Positions 36,353-44,701 are shown, counted from the stretch's first letter. The stretch: 64,000 bases of DNA from Kordia jejudonensis (GCF_001005315.1 NZ_LBMG01000007.1:1-64000); one strand, 5' to 3'. Numbers and translations are program-made. The notes: a model not told the origin generated them from the letters alone.

Positions 36353-37273
36353 ATGGATCACATATCTAAAAAATTCTATAAAAGTTTTTATAACAGAACC
36401 AATGGTTTTATTCCAGCAAAACCGTTTAGTCAGTATATGTATCCAGGTGATTTTTTTCAAATTCAAAATGGAGAAATCATTGTTTTAGGTAATATTTTTA
36501 GAAATTCCATTATCAATGTCGAAGATGTCGTATTTGATAATGGAATACAACTCAATCCTGCCAGTTGGAACTTTAACGAAGGTGTCTCAAAAACCTATTC
36601 GGGTCGAGACAACGGACACAACGATATTGAAGGCAGTTTTGAATACAGCAAACAACTACTCACATTTGACGGATTTGGAAGTTTCTATTTTAAAGCGGAA
36701 ACTCCCGAATCCGTGAAATTTGCAAATTGGAGTGACTTTCAACAAGAACTCATCATCAAAATGACGCAAGTAATGTACTCTTTTAGAGAAGTGTACATTG
36801 TTACAGAAACTGCGACAGCCGAAAACTGGACATTAGCCATTGCAGGCTCAGACAAAGCCGAATTGGAAATTGCTAAAACATCTGAAAACTTTGGATTGGT
36901 TGATATTTTCGGACATACCGATTCAAAAACCATTCAAGCAAGAGACATTGAAGTACATCTAAGAGAAGACAAAAAGAAACCTAATTTTTTCAAAGGGAAA
37001 AAACTCATTGTCCAACCACAAAAATTAGAAACATTTATCAGTCAACTAATAACTGACAGAACGCAAATTGCTCCTTGGGCAGCTACTTTTTATGACTACG
37101 ATTTTTATCATGATACCACGTTTCCGCCACCTGTAACGCAAAATGCACAAGCTTCTATACTAGACATGTTGCAAGCAAATCAACTCAATCCTAATACAGC
37201 ATTGCAATACTTTTCTTGGACAAATACAAATCTGGATGATGTAGAAAAACTATTTGCAAACTATGGAAACTAA
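36353..37273 (+). CDS. eCIS-associated protein of unknown function (306 aa), coupled to the ATPase
   Basis: 306 residues, soluble, no signal peptide. An N-terminal part with short hydrophobic strands (GDFFQIQNGEIIVLGNIFRN, NEGVSKTYSGRDNGHND, KQLLTFDGFGSFYFKAETP) is followed by a mixed alpha/beta middle (REVYIVTETATAENWTLAIAGS, DIFGHTDSKTIQARDIEV). The helical end reads SILDMLQANQLNPNTALQYF. No family recognised. Its last 20 bases overlap the AAA+ ATPase gene, so the two products are made together. A role as ATPase partner, assembly factor or effector is possible. Confidence 0.7.
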   Translation: MDHISKKFYKSFYNRTNGFIPAKPFSQYMYPGDFFQIQNGEIIVLGNIFRNSIINVEDVVFDNGIQLNPASWNFNEGVSKTYSGRDNGHNDIEGSFEYSKQLLTFDGFGSFYFKAETPESVKFANWSDFQQELIIKMTQVMYSFREVYIVTETATAENWTLAIAGSDKAELEIAKTSENFGLVDIFGHTDSKTIQARDIEVHLREDKKKPNFFKGKKLIVQPQKLETFISQLITDRTQIAPWAATFYDYDFYHDTTFPPPVTQNAQASILDMLQANQLNPNTALQYFSWTNTNLDDVEKLFANYGN

Positions 37274-38618
37274 TAACTTTATTCTTTCGATCCATCGTGA
37301 AATAAATTGGTTGCAAGATGTTATCAATGCAGTCATTAGTAGCTATTTGCAACATGAAGGCGCAGATACACATTGGACAGATTTAGAAATTCCTGAAATT
37401 GAAGACGAAAATACGCCGTTTACAAACACCATACGAGATTTGAACCTTAATACAATTGAACGACTTGCGCTCATATTGGCAATTACGCCACACATTCGCC
37501 CTGAAACACTAGATATTTTCTTTGGTCAAAATAAAATATACAATCGTGGTTTTACCGAATTTGGCGGTGTCATCGATAAAGGTCACAGTGGTTTTTTGCC
37601 CACAGGACAAACCTTACTATTCTTAGTAACTGCTTTAGATCCTGAGCAATACACACCAGTAATTTCAATTTTTGACAACAATCATATATTTCAACAAGAA
37701 CAAGTTATAAGCTTAGAAAATACCGAAGACTACTTACCAAAACACAACGGAATACTCAATATCAATTACAGATGGTTGCAATATTTCATCACAGGGGAAA
37801 TGCCAGCATTGCAACACAGTATTACATTTCCTGCTCAAAAAATAACAACCAATTTAGATTGGGAAGATGTCGTGCTAAATCCAAATGTCATGGATCAAAT
37901 TGTAGAATTGCAAAGATGGTTGACACATAAAGATACGCTTCTGCAAGATTGGGGATTGTCCAAACGACTAAAACCTGGTTACAGAGCCATATTTTATGGT
38001 CCGCCCGGTACTGGAAAAACTTTAACGGTTTCCCTGTTGGGGAAAAGTCTCGGAATGGACGTGTACCGTGTAGATCTGTCCATGATTATTTCAAAATACA
38101 TTGGAGAAACCGAAAAAAACCTATCGAGAATATTTGACAGTGCAGCGCACCAAAACTGGATTCTATTTTTTGATGAAGCAGATGCGCTTTTTGGAAAACG
38201 TACGCAAGCAAATTCTTCAAATGACAGACATGCCAATCAGCAAACGGCCTACTTATTACAACGCATAGAAGATTTCCCAGGATTCATCATTCTGGCTTCA
38301 AACCTAAGAGGAAATATGGATGAAGCGTTTTCGAGAAGATTTCAATCCATCATTGGCTTCAATATGCCGTCTGTAGATGAACGTGTCAGACTTTGGGAAA
38401 AAGCATTTTCAGATACGTGCACGCTCTCACCAGAAATTGATATCTATCAAATTGCAGAAAATTATGAACTCGCTGGTGGCGCCATCATCAATGTACTTCG
38501 CTATTGCGCATTAGCGGCGATTCAACGAAATGATACTGTTGTACAAAAACAGGAACTCCTTCATGGCATCCGAAGAGAATTCAAAAAACTAAACAAAACC
38601 ATGTCAATATTGCAATAA
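37254..38618 (+). CDS. eCIS AAA+ ATPase (Pvc15/Afp15-like)
   Basis: 454 residues. The N-terminal 200 residues are family-specific. The AAA+ domain has Walker A GPPGTGKT at 249-256, Walker B ILFFDEADALFGKR from 303 and arginine-finger region DEAFSRRF near 357-363. Pvc15 is a conserved component needed in assembly, perhaps cargo loading or unfolding. All catalytic motifs are intact. A second in-frame ATG at residue 4 (METNNF) would shorten the overlap with the upstream gene and cannot be ruled out. Confidence 0.93.
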   Translation: MQTMETNNFILSIHREINWLQDVINAVISSYLQHEGADTHWTDLEIPEIEDENTPFTNTIRDLNLNTIERLALILAITPHIRPETLDIFFGQNKIYNRGFTEFGGVIDKGHSGFLPTGQTLLFLVTALDPEQYTPVISIFDNNHIFQQEQVISLENTEDYLPKHNGILNINYRWLQYFITGEMPALQHSITFPAQKITTNLDWEDVVLNPNVMDQIVELQRWLTHKDTLLQDWGLSKRLKPGYRAIFYGPPGTGKTLTVSLLGKSLGMDVYRVDLSMIISKYIGETEKNLSRIFDSAAHQNWILFFDEADALFGKRTQANSSNDRHANQQTAYLLQRIEDFPGFIILASNLRGNMDEAFSRRFQSIIGFNMPSVDERVRLWEKAFSDTCTLSPEIDIYQIAENYELAGGAIINVLRYCALAAIQRNDTVVQKQELLHGIRREFKKLNKTMSILQ

Positions 38619-38622
38619 CACG

Positions 38623-39147
38623 ATGAATATGCAACAACACATACAAACTGGAGAATTCTCACGAATATTAGTGATGAGTTCTTGGAGTGATGACATTCCT
38701 GAAATGACACGGAATATCATAGTTGCCGACGCGCTCAATCATTGTGTAGAAAGTGAAGAATTGCTTGTCATGGGCTATTTAATAAAAAATCAATGTGTCT
38801 TTTTAATTGGTTTTAGTAGAAGTGTAAGTATAGAAGAAACACTGAATAATTTTTTCCGTCAAGTTGCCTATGAAATTGAAGAATATTACCAGCGAAAAAA
38901 CAACTACAACTCCTATAAAGTTGACAATGTTAAAAAAATAGCTTCTTACGCATATGTTTTTAAGCAATATCCGTTTACGGACGATTACATTCGAAAAATC
39001 ATCATGGGACAAACGATAAAAATGCCTTATTATGATCCACGTTTAGCACGATTGCAAGACTATTTGCGCTACGAAAATTTTTGTTCCGCGCTAGATTACG
39101 CTGGTGGAAAAAGTCCTGTATTAGTTACTATTAAACAAAAATATTAA
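38623..39147 (+). CDS. eCIS-associated protein of unknown function (174 aa), remote Y1-transposase-like pattern
   Basis: 174 residues. The stretch VADALNHCVESEELLVMGYLIKNQCVFLIGF, followed by SIEETLNNFFRQVAYEIEEYY, follows the fold pattern of IS200/RAYT-type Y1 transposases. In those a strand 'xxMPNHxHxxx' precedes a helix, but here the HUH histidines are replaced (LIKNQCVFLI). If the resemblance is real it is an inactive, domesticated relative. It lies between the ATPase (4-base gap) and the DUF4157 gene, all on one strand. The assignment is tentative and the function unknown. Confidence 0.6.
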   Translation: MNMQQHIQTGEFSRILVMSSWSDDIPEMTRNIIVADALNHCVESEELLVMGYLIKNQCVFLIGFSRSVSIEETLNNFFRQVAYEIEEYYQRKNNYNSYKVDNVKKIASYAYVFKQYPFTDDYIRKIIMGQTIKMPYYDPRLARLQDYLRYENFCSALDYAGGKSPVLVTIKQKY

Positions 39148-39164
39148 CATAATCTCTTAAAATT

Positions 39165-39929
39165 ATGTATCAAAAAAAACAACAAAAAACTGTACAACCA
39201 AAAAGCGTTGCCAACCATATTGCTGACGAAAAAAATAGTGCAATGGCACTAAAAGATAATCGTGAGACATCAATCATACAACAGAAAAAAAACAATACAG
39301 GTTTACCAGATAACTTAAAATCGGGTATGGAAGGTATTTCCGGACATTCGTTGGATGATGTAAAAGTACATTACAACTCATCCAAACCTGCACAACTCAA
39401 CGCGCACGCATATGCACAAGGCACAAATATTCATCTCGCTTCTGGACAAGAAAAGCATTTGCCACATGAAGCTTGGCATGTTGTACAACAAAAACAAGGT
39501 CGTGTAAAACCAACCATTAAAAAAAATGGTGTTGCTATAAATGACAATGTAGGTTTGGAAAAAGAAGCAGATGTGATGGGCGCAAAAGCATTGCAAAGAA
39601 AAGCAGTTTCAAACGAAACTACACAACTTCAAGAAGTAGCACAATTAGGAGATACACCTAAATTTAACAAAGGTAAAAAAAGTACGACCAAGAAAAAGAA
39701 ACCGAAAGTAGAAAAAAGTCCTGAGGAAAAAGCAAGAATAGCATATAATAGAATGAGAAAAACACATGGAGGAGCAAAAGCACATGGTAAAAAACAAAGA
39801 GCTAGACCTAAAAAGAGGCGAGATAAATATGAAGAAGAAAGTTTTAATAAAGTGTTAGACAAATACAAAAAAGGGCCAGATCGTGGTCCAGGACCAGGTG
39901 GAGGAACTGGAGGAGGAATCGCTACTTAA
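39165..39929 (+). CDS. eCIS core DUF4157 protein, candidate cargo or effector
   Basis: 254 residues. A disordered Lys/Gln-rich N-terminus (1-45) precedes the DUF4157 (eCIS core) domain, about 46-115: SGMEGISGHSLDDVKVHYNS, AYAQGTNIHLASGQE, and HEAWHVVQQKQGRV with an HExxH metalloprotease-like helix at 101-105. The rest is very basic (KKKKPKVEK, KAHGKKQRARPKKRRDK) and ends in a Gly/Pro tail. DUF4157 marks proteins loaded by, or exported with, these systems. The basic C-terminus has no toxin family I recognise, but charge suggests nucleic-acid or membrane binding. Confidence 0.85.
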   Translation: MYQKKQQKTVQPKSVANHIADEKNSAMALKDNRETSIIQQKKNNTGLPDNLKSGMEGISGHSLDDVKVHYNSSKPAQLNAHAYAQGTNIHLASGQEKHLPHEAWHVVQQKQGRVKPTIKKNGVAINDNVGLEKEADVMGAKALQRKAVSNETTQLQEVAQLGDTPKFNKGKKSTTKKKKPKVEKSPEEKARIAYNRMRKTHGGAKAHGKKQRARPKKRRDKYEEESFNKVLDKYKKGPDRGPGPGGGTGGGIAT

Positions 39930-39957
39930 AAAAGTTAACCATTAAAAACCAACCAAT

Positions 39958-40740
39958 ATGCAAGCAACCAGTATATCCAATCATGAAAGTGATTTTTTTG
40001 AAACAGGAAGAGATTCTCACGGAAAACAATTCAATTTAACAGAGATGTCGGTTCCCATTAAAGGAACAAATGAAGTATTGGAGTATGTAAATTGCAGATT
40101 GAAAAATAATGATACTTCCTTCTTCTTCCAAGAAAGAAATACCAAAACACAAATTGTAATTCACTTTACTGCTGGTTTTTTAAGAGGCGATGTTGCAGCA
40201 TTATCCACACCAAATAATCATGTGTCGACTGCTTTTATCATTCCTAGAAACGGAAAAACGCTAAATATGTGGTCGTCTGCATATTGGTCGTATCATTTGG
40301 GAATTTCGCCAAAAGCTAATAATATCAAAGCTTCGCAACGAACGATTGCTATCGAAATTTCAAACATTGGTTACTTGATAAAAAAAGGAAATGAATTGGT
40401 TACCATTTACAACAATGGAAAAGATGATTATTGCACGTTGGATGAAGACTATTACTATACAAAATTAGATGCGCCATTTAGAGGACAAGAATATTATGCG
40501 ACGTTTTCAGATAAACAGTATCATAGTTTAATTACGTTACTTCGCTATTTAACAGCACAATACGATATTCCAAGAACATTTTTACCCGAAAATAAAAGAT
40601 ATAATACATTACCTATTGATGAGTTATTTGATTTTAAAGGCATTACATCACATGTAAATTATAGACCTTCTGGAAAATGGGATATTGGTCCTGCATTTGA
40701 TTGGGAAAGAGTCATCAAAGGTGTTACGAAAGGATTGTAA
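39958..40740 (+). CDS. N-acetylmuramoyl-L-alanine amidase (Amidase_2), last eCIS gene
   Basis: 260 residues, no signal peptide. Amidase_2 fold: VIHFTAG with the first zinc His at 69, AIEISN with Glu 133, and SHVNYRPSGKWDIGPAF with His 232 and Asp 242 as further ligands. The enzyme class cuts the bond between muramic acid and the peptide of peptidoglycan. Without a signal peptide it needs another route to the wall. It could be a cargo acting on target bacteria, or a lysis enzyme freeing particles from the producer. It shares strand and a 28-base gap with the DUF4157 gene. Confidence 0.85.
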   Translation: MQATSISNHESDFFETGRDSHGKQFNLTEMSVPIKGTNEVLEYVNCRLKNNDTSFFFQERNTKTQIVIHFTAGFLRGDVAALSTPNNHVSTAFIIPRNGKTLNMWSSAYWSYHLGISPKANNIKASQRTIAIEISNIGYLIKKGNELVTIYNNGKDDYCTLDEDYYYTKLDAPFRGQEYYATFSDKQYHSLITLLRYLTAQYDIPRTFLPENKRYNTLPIDELFDFKGITSHVNYRPSGKWDIGPAFDWERVIKGVTKGL

Positions 40741-40781
40741 TTTTTTAAAAGCAATCATTTATATTTTATGTTGAAATCCTG

Positions 40782-40789
40782 TACTTTTG
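40782..40789 (+). promoter_or_regulatory. -7 promoter element of the EamA gene
   Basis: TACTTTTG matches TAnnTTTG, with TTTA about 20 bases upstream as a weak -33. It places the transcription start near 40795, downstream of a TTG codon at 40787, and so supports the ATG at 40814 as start. It also marks the end of the eCIS operon. Confidence 0.5.
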
Positions 40790-40813
40790 CGTGAATTCTT
40801 AACGAAAAAATTC

Positions 40814-41650
40814 ATGCTCAAAAAGGCAATTCAATTTATGATCATTAGCGCACTAGCGTTTGCTTTTTTGAATGCCATTGTGAAGTATTTAGGCGATTTT
40901 AATGCCTATCAAATTGTGTTTTTTAGATCGATTGGCACCTTGGTTTTTACGATTCCTTTTTTACTAAAACACAAAATTTCTATCTACGGAAATAAAAGAA
41001 CCCTATTGGTATTACGCGGAATTTTCGGAGTCATATCCATGGCACTATTTTTTATGTCACTCAAATATTTACCGATGGGATCAGCAGTTTCACTCCGCTA
41101 CATCTCTCCTATTTTTGCGGCTATTTTTGCTGTATTTCTTCTCAAAGAAAAAATTAAATATGTACAATGGTTATTTTTTGGCATTGCGTTTTGTGGCGTG
41201 TTAGTTTTGAAAGGATTTGACACACAAATTGGAACAATAGGATTGCTATTTGCCGTTATTTCTGCATTTTTTAGCGGTTTGGTTTTTATCACTATTCGAA
41301 AAATTGGTTCGAGCGATCATCCTGTTGTTGTTGTCAATTATTTTATGATGATTGCCGTATTGGTCGGAGGAATTTTGTGTATTCCGTATTGGAAAACGCC
41401 CCTAGGTTGGGAATGGGCATTATTGCTCAGTTTAGGAATTTTTGGCTACGTTGGTCAATTGTACATGACGAAAGCGTTGCAGCTTGCCGAAACCAATAAA
41501 GCCGCACCTTTAAAGTATATCGAAGTTATTTTTACCATGCTTATTGGACTCAGTTGGTTTAACGAATCGTATACACTGTGGAGTTTGCTTGGAATCCTTT
41601 TGATCGTTATCGGACTGACATTGAATACGTATACGAAGACTAAAAAGTAA
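40814..41650 (+). CDS. EamA family (DMT superfamily) transporter
   Basis: 278 residues with ten hydrophobic segments in two repeated halves (FAFLNAIVKYLGDFNAYQIVFFRS; FSGLVFITIRKIGSSDHPVVVVNYF), the EamA layout for metabolite or drug export in the inner membrane. Start taken as ATG at 40814 (MLKKAIQF), not the upstream TTG, because a promoter box overlaps the latter. Not related to the eCIS genes before it. Substrate unknown. Confidence 0.87.
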   Translation: MLKKAIQFMIISALAFAFLNAIVKYLGDFNAYQIVFFRSIGTLVFTIPFLLKHKISIYGNKRTLLVLRGIFGVISMALFFMSLKYLPMGSAVSLRYISPIFAAIFAVFLLKEKIKYVQWLFFGIAFCGVLVLKGFDTQIGTIGLLFAVISAFFSGLVFITIRKIGSSDHPVVVVNYFMMIAVLVGGILCIPYWKTPLGWEWALLLSLGIFGYVGQLYMTKALQLAETNKAAPLKYIEVIFTMLIGLSWFNESYTLWSLLGILLIVIGLTLNTYTKTKK

Positions 41651-41653
41651 CCA

Positions 41654-41688
41654 AAAAAGCACTCACAATTTCTTGCAAGTGCTTTACG
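41654..41688. terminator. hairpin terminator between convergent genes
   Basis: AAAGCACT and AGTGCTTT arms with a long loop follow the EamA stop directly, with A and T runs outside both arms, so it could serve both strands. Confidence 0.5.
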
Positions 41689-41696
41689 TTTAAATA

Positions 41697-41856
41697 GAAC
41701 TCGTTTAAACTTTTTTAATTTGCTAAAAAATTGCTCTTTTCAGACCTGTTTTTACCTTATTTTCGTTCCGTAGCGCTGCTATGAAACTCAAAAAAGCTGT
41801 CAACAGAACTTAAAACTGCTAATTTTCGCCTAAATCCGAAAAGTTTAAACGAGTTC
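41697..41856. repeat. 160-bp element with 18-bp inverted terminal repeats (MITE-like)
   Basis: GAACTCGTTTAAACTTTT at 41697-41714 is repeated, inverted and perfect, at 41839-41856. The 124 bases between hold no gene. Size, perfect ends and intergenic site resemble a miniature inverted-repeat element, although no clear target-site duplication can be read. Confidence 0.65.
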
Positions 41857-41879
41857 ACTAAATAAAATAATTGAAATTA

Positions 41880-42455
41880 TTATTTTAATGTTATCGGAAA
41901 TTCAGCAACTGTTGTGTCCCATCCAATTTTTAAGTGTACTACATTTTTACTTTTTTCATACAAAACAACTGATAATTGCTCTATTTCTTTGTCACTTTTT
42001 TGTGTTGGTACCGTAATACTTGCTACGTCTTTTGAAGCGTCATACGAGTAATTTCCCCAACCGTCATTTTCCGAGTTAATTTTTAACGTCCAAGAATCTT
42101 TTTCAGGAATAATAATTACTGAATAACGACCTGCTTTTACGTTGGTATCGCCAACCATAACATCCGTCATAAATAATACTTCCGTAGATTCGTTAGCGCC
42201 TACTCTCCACGCTTTTCCAAATTTTAACAATCCGCCAAAAACGTCTCTTCCCTTTTTGAAAGGTCGTGCATAAATCACTCTAATTTTTGGCTCTAATGAT
42301 TTCTTCTGATCATCCGTTTTTGCAAACGCTCTTTTAGCTGCATTTGATGGATAATGTGCTATATCTGTTGGACTTTTATCAACTTTAGGGAAATCTTGTG
42401 CATTTACGGTACTTACTGCTGCGAAAAACGCAAGCATCATAATGATTTTCTTCAT
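41880..42455 (-). CDS. DUF2911 domain-containing secreted protein
   Basis: 191 residues with signal peptide (1-19, ending VNAQ). It shows the DUF2911 pattern: IRVIYARPFKKGRDVFGGLLKFGKAWRVGANESTE, then AGRYSVIIIPEKDSWTLKIN and KIGWDTTVAEFPI. This family is common in Bacteroidota, periplasmic, of unknown biochemical role. It lies 2 bases after the lipoprotein gene upstream, so they form an operon. Confidence 0.87.
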   Translation of the reverse strand: MKKIIMMLAFFAAVSTVNAQDFPKVDKSPTDIAHYPSNAAKRAFAKTDDQKKSLEPKIRVIYARPFKKGRDVFGGLLKFGKAWRVGANESTEVLFMTDVMVGDTNVKAGRYSVIIIPEKDSWTLKINSENDGWGNYSYDASKDVASITVPTQKSDKEIEQLSVVLYEKSKNVVHLKIGWDTTVAEFPITLK

Positions 42456-42457
42456 GA

Positions 42458-43270
42458 TTACTGTTTTAAATTAATTATTTGTTGGGTTTCTATTTTTGAT
42501 AATTCTTTCAATTTTCCTTTTTCATACAACGCTGGCAACTCTTTTAAAGGCGTGCCAACTGGCGCTTTGTAGTTAATATAATCTTGAAACGTAATTCCGT
42601 CAACTACACGAACATTGTACGCGCTTCTAAAACGAACGCCACCGCCATTTACTTGATAATTGTAAGCTAAATAGTCTACTTTTTTAGTTGTTTTATTGAT
42701 CCAATAATGGTATTCATCTTCAAAATCTTCGCCACCACCTTCTTGACTAAAGGTAACTTTTATAACATTATAGGTTTGATTTTTAATTGTCGTTTCTTCT
42801 ACAAATGATGTATTTACCGAAGTATCTTTTAATTTGTGTGGAAGTGTCGCAAAATAGATTACAGAATTTACAGCTCCAATAGCACTTGTTGTGTTCTTTT
42901 CCGAAAGTTCGACAGATTTATTATTGATTGTTCTTGAAAATTTTCCATTGTCTAAAACGTCTCGTATGATTTTGCCATCTTTTGTGCTTTCTACTTCATA
43001 CACATACGAATTTCCATCATTTTTGAAACGATAGGTTTTATCTCGAAATACAAATTGATAGTTTGCTTCATCATACAATTCGCCACCATGCGATTGAATA
43101 GTTTCTTCTATAATTTTCGTGGCTTTGTCTACCGTTTTTGTAGTTTCAGCTTGTGCAGATTCTTCAACGGAAGTTGGAGTTTCAGAATTGCTTGTAGATT
43201 TCTCTTTAGCATCGCAGGCTACCAAAAAAATGCTCAATACGAATGCTAAAAATAATTGGATAGGTTTCAT
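42458..43270 (-). CDS. lipoprotein, DUF6503-like
   Basis: 270 residues, lipoprotein signal FVLSIFLVAC with the lipidated Cys at 19, then a Ser/Thr/Glu linker. The folded part starts IIEETIQSHGGELYDEANYQFVFRD and continues in paired strands (HYWINKTTKKVDYLAYNYQVNGGGVRFR), a pattern I associate with DUF6503 lipid- or LolA-like barrels in flavobacteria. Located in the cell envelope. Co-transcribed with the DUF2911 gene. Family assignment from memory and moderate. Confidence 0.72.
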   Translation of the reverse strand: MKPIQLFLAFVLSIFLVACDAKEKSTSNSETPTSVEESAQAETTKTVDKATKIIEETIQSHGGELYDEANYQFVFRDKTYRFKNDGNSYVYEVESTKDGKIIRDVLDNGKFSRTINNKSVELSEKNTTSAIGAVNSVIYFATLPHKLKDTSVNTSFVEETTIKNQTYNVIKVTFSQEGGGEDFEDEYHYWINKTTKKVDYLAYNYQVNGGGVRFRSAYNVRVVDGITFQDYINYKAPVGTPLKELPALYEKGKLKELSKIETQQIINLKQ

Positions 43271-43288
43271 TAAAACGGTTTAGGTCTT

Positions 43289-43296
43289 CAAATTTA
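43289..43296 (-). promoter_or_regulatory. -7 element of the lipoprotein/DUF2911 operon
   Basis: TAAATTTG on the minus strand matches TAnnTTTG exactly, 18 bases before the lipoprotein start. No TTTG box at the standard distance. Confidence 0.45.
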
Positions 43297-43422
43297 GTTC
43301 TAATTTTTGTCGTATTATCTATACTTCCTTTCTAACTTTAACAAAATTTAACATCAAAAAAGTGTCAGCGGTCTTTTTTTACCACGAATTCACGAATATG
43401 TTGTGTCCAAAAGCAAAGCAAT

Positions 43423-44685
43423 TTATTTCAACAATTCATTTAAGCCTTCTTTTTCAAATAAAATTCGTCCAACTTTAATATCTGACCAACCTTTTTTTAG
43501 TTTATACGTAAATGTTGGCTTGTTTTCTACAAGTTCACAATCGATATAATAGTTAGAAATGTCTGCATTCGATACATTTTTAAGTTCTTGAATGTGTGTA
43601 GAAATTAGAAATAGTGAGTTTTCATATTTGCGCAATCCATTGATGGTTGTTTTACAAATTTCAAACGCATCTTCTACATTCGTTCCGCTAAAAAGTTCAT
43701 CAAAAATGGCAAAACATCGTTTTCCGTCAACGGCATTTTTCACTACCTTTTTAAGGTTTACTATTTCTGTCATAAAGTGACTGTAGCCGTTGAGAATGTC
43801 GTCTCTTCTATTGATTTCAATGGAAAAATTATTAAAAAACGGAATTGCTCCCGAAGTCGCAGGAATTCCAATGCCTAAATGTGCAAAGTAAACACACAGT
43901 CCAACAGCTTTTAAAAAAGTAGATTTTCCAGACATATTGGGTCCGTTCAGAACAATAACATTACTCGACGTTTCAAAGTCATTTTTTACTGGATTTTTAA
44001 TTAATGGATGGTAAAACTCCGTCAATGAAATTTGTTTTTCTGTAAAACTTGGAAAGACAAAATTGTTTCTTAAAATTGTAGTATGTATGGATAAATATGC
44101 TTCAAATTCGAAGAAATTTTCCCAAAAAGAAAGCGCTGCGCCATTGCCTCTAAGTTCAAAAATTTTCTCAGTTAACGCGATAACGTGTTTGTCTTTCAAT
44201 CGTTTTTCTCGAACAATATATTCGTATTTGTAGAGTTCAAAGTGTGAAAAAAACGTTAGAATTTCTTTTATTTTTAACTGATATTCTTCTGGAAACTGCT
44301 TTATATTTAAGCGTGTAAAATACCTCGATTCTAAACGATGAAAGAACAATATTAATTGATTAAATCTGCTTATGTAGCGTATTTTTTCCTGTTTTGAAGC
44401 AAGCAATTTATACTTCAGTTTTCTTTGTGACAAATCTTCTATTTTTTCATTGACCAGAAAAAAATGAACTTCATTTAGGTACAAAACTGTATAGGAATAA
44501 TTGTCTAGTATTTTTTGATTTGCGGCAAATCCTTTTAAGATTTCTTGACGCTGCATAATTGCCGTTACAGATTGCAAAGGTCTATTTAGAATTTCTCCAA
44601 TTTTCCTTTTTGCAAACATGTTTAGCGAATAATCAAACAATGGCAATAGTTCTTTCTCAATGTGTAAGTCTTTCAGATTATTCAT
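43423..44685 (-). CDS. MutS-related ATPase (not classical mismatch repair MutS)
   Basis: 420 residues. Helical core/lever region (about 1-230) and a MutS-type ABC ATPase with Walker A GPNMSGKST at 248-256, Walker B CFAIFDELFSGT around 324-335 and the STHIQEL switch His. The mismatch-recognition and connector domains of true MutS are absent. Such short paralogues are common in Bacteroidota, and their task (recombination, membrane or DNA repair) is not settled. It starts 16 bases after the stop of the methyltransferase gene's antisense neighbour order, i.e. transcribed just downstream of none and ahead of no close gene except the methyltransferase at 44702, which lies upstream of nothing shared but the strand. 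Confidence 0.85.
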   Translation of the reverse strand: MNNLKDLHIEKELLPLFDYSLNMFAKRKIGEILNRPLQSVTAIMQRQEILKGFAANQKILDNYSYTVLYLNEVHFFLVNEKIEDLSQRKLKYKLLASKQEKIRYISRFNQLILFFHRLESRYFTRLNIKQFPEEYQLKIKEILTFFSHFELYKYEYIVREKRLKDKHVIALTEKIFELRGNGAALSFWENFFEFEAYLSIHTTILRNNFVFPSFTEKQISLTEFYHPLIKNPVKNDFETSSNVIVLNGPNMSGKSTFLKAVGLCVYFAHLGIGIPATSGAIPFFNNFSIEINRRDDILNGYSHFMTEIVNLKKVVKNAVDGKRCFAIFDELFSGTNVEDAFEICKTTINGLRKYENSLFLISTHIQELKNVSNADISNYYIDCELVENKPTFTYKLKKGWSDIKVGRILFEKEGLNELLK

Positions 44686-44701
44686 TTATTCGTTATTGCT
44701 T

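Noticed and set aside
13548-40740. prophage or type VI secretion system
   Set aside because: No capsid, terminase, portal, integrase or TssJLM membrane-complex genes. DUF4157, DUF5908 and the Pvc15-type ATPase point to eCIS.
40787-40813. TTG start for the EamA transporter
   Set aside because: The TTG lies in the TACTTTTG promoter box. The ATG at 40814 fits the family start.
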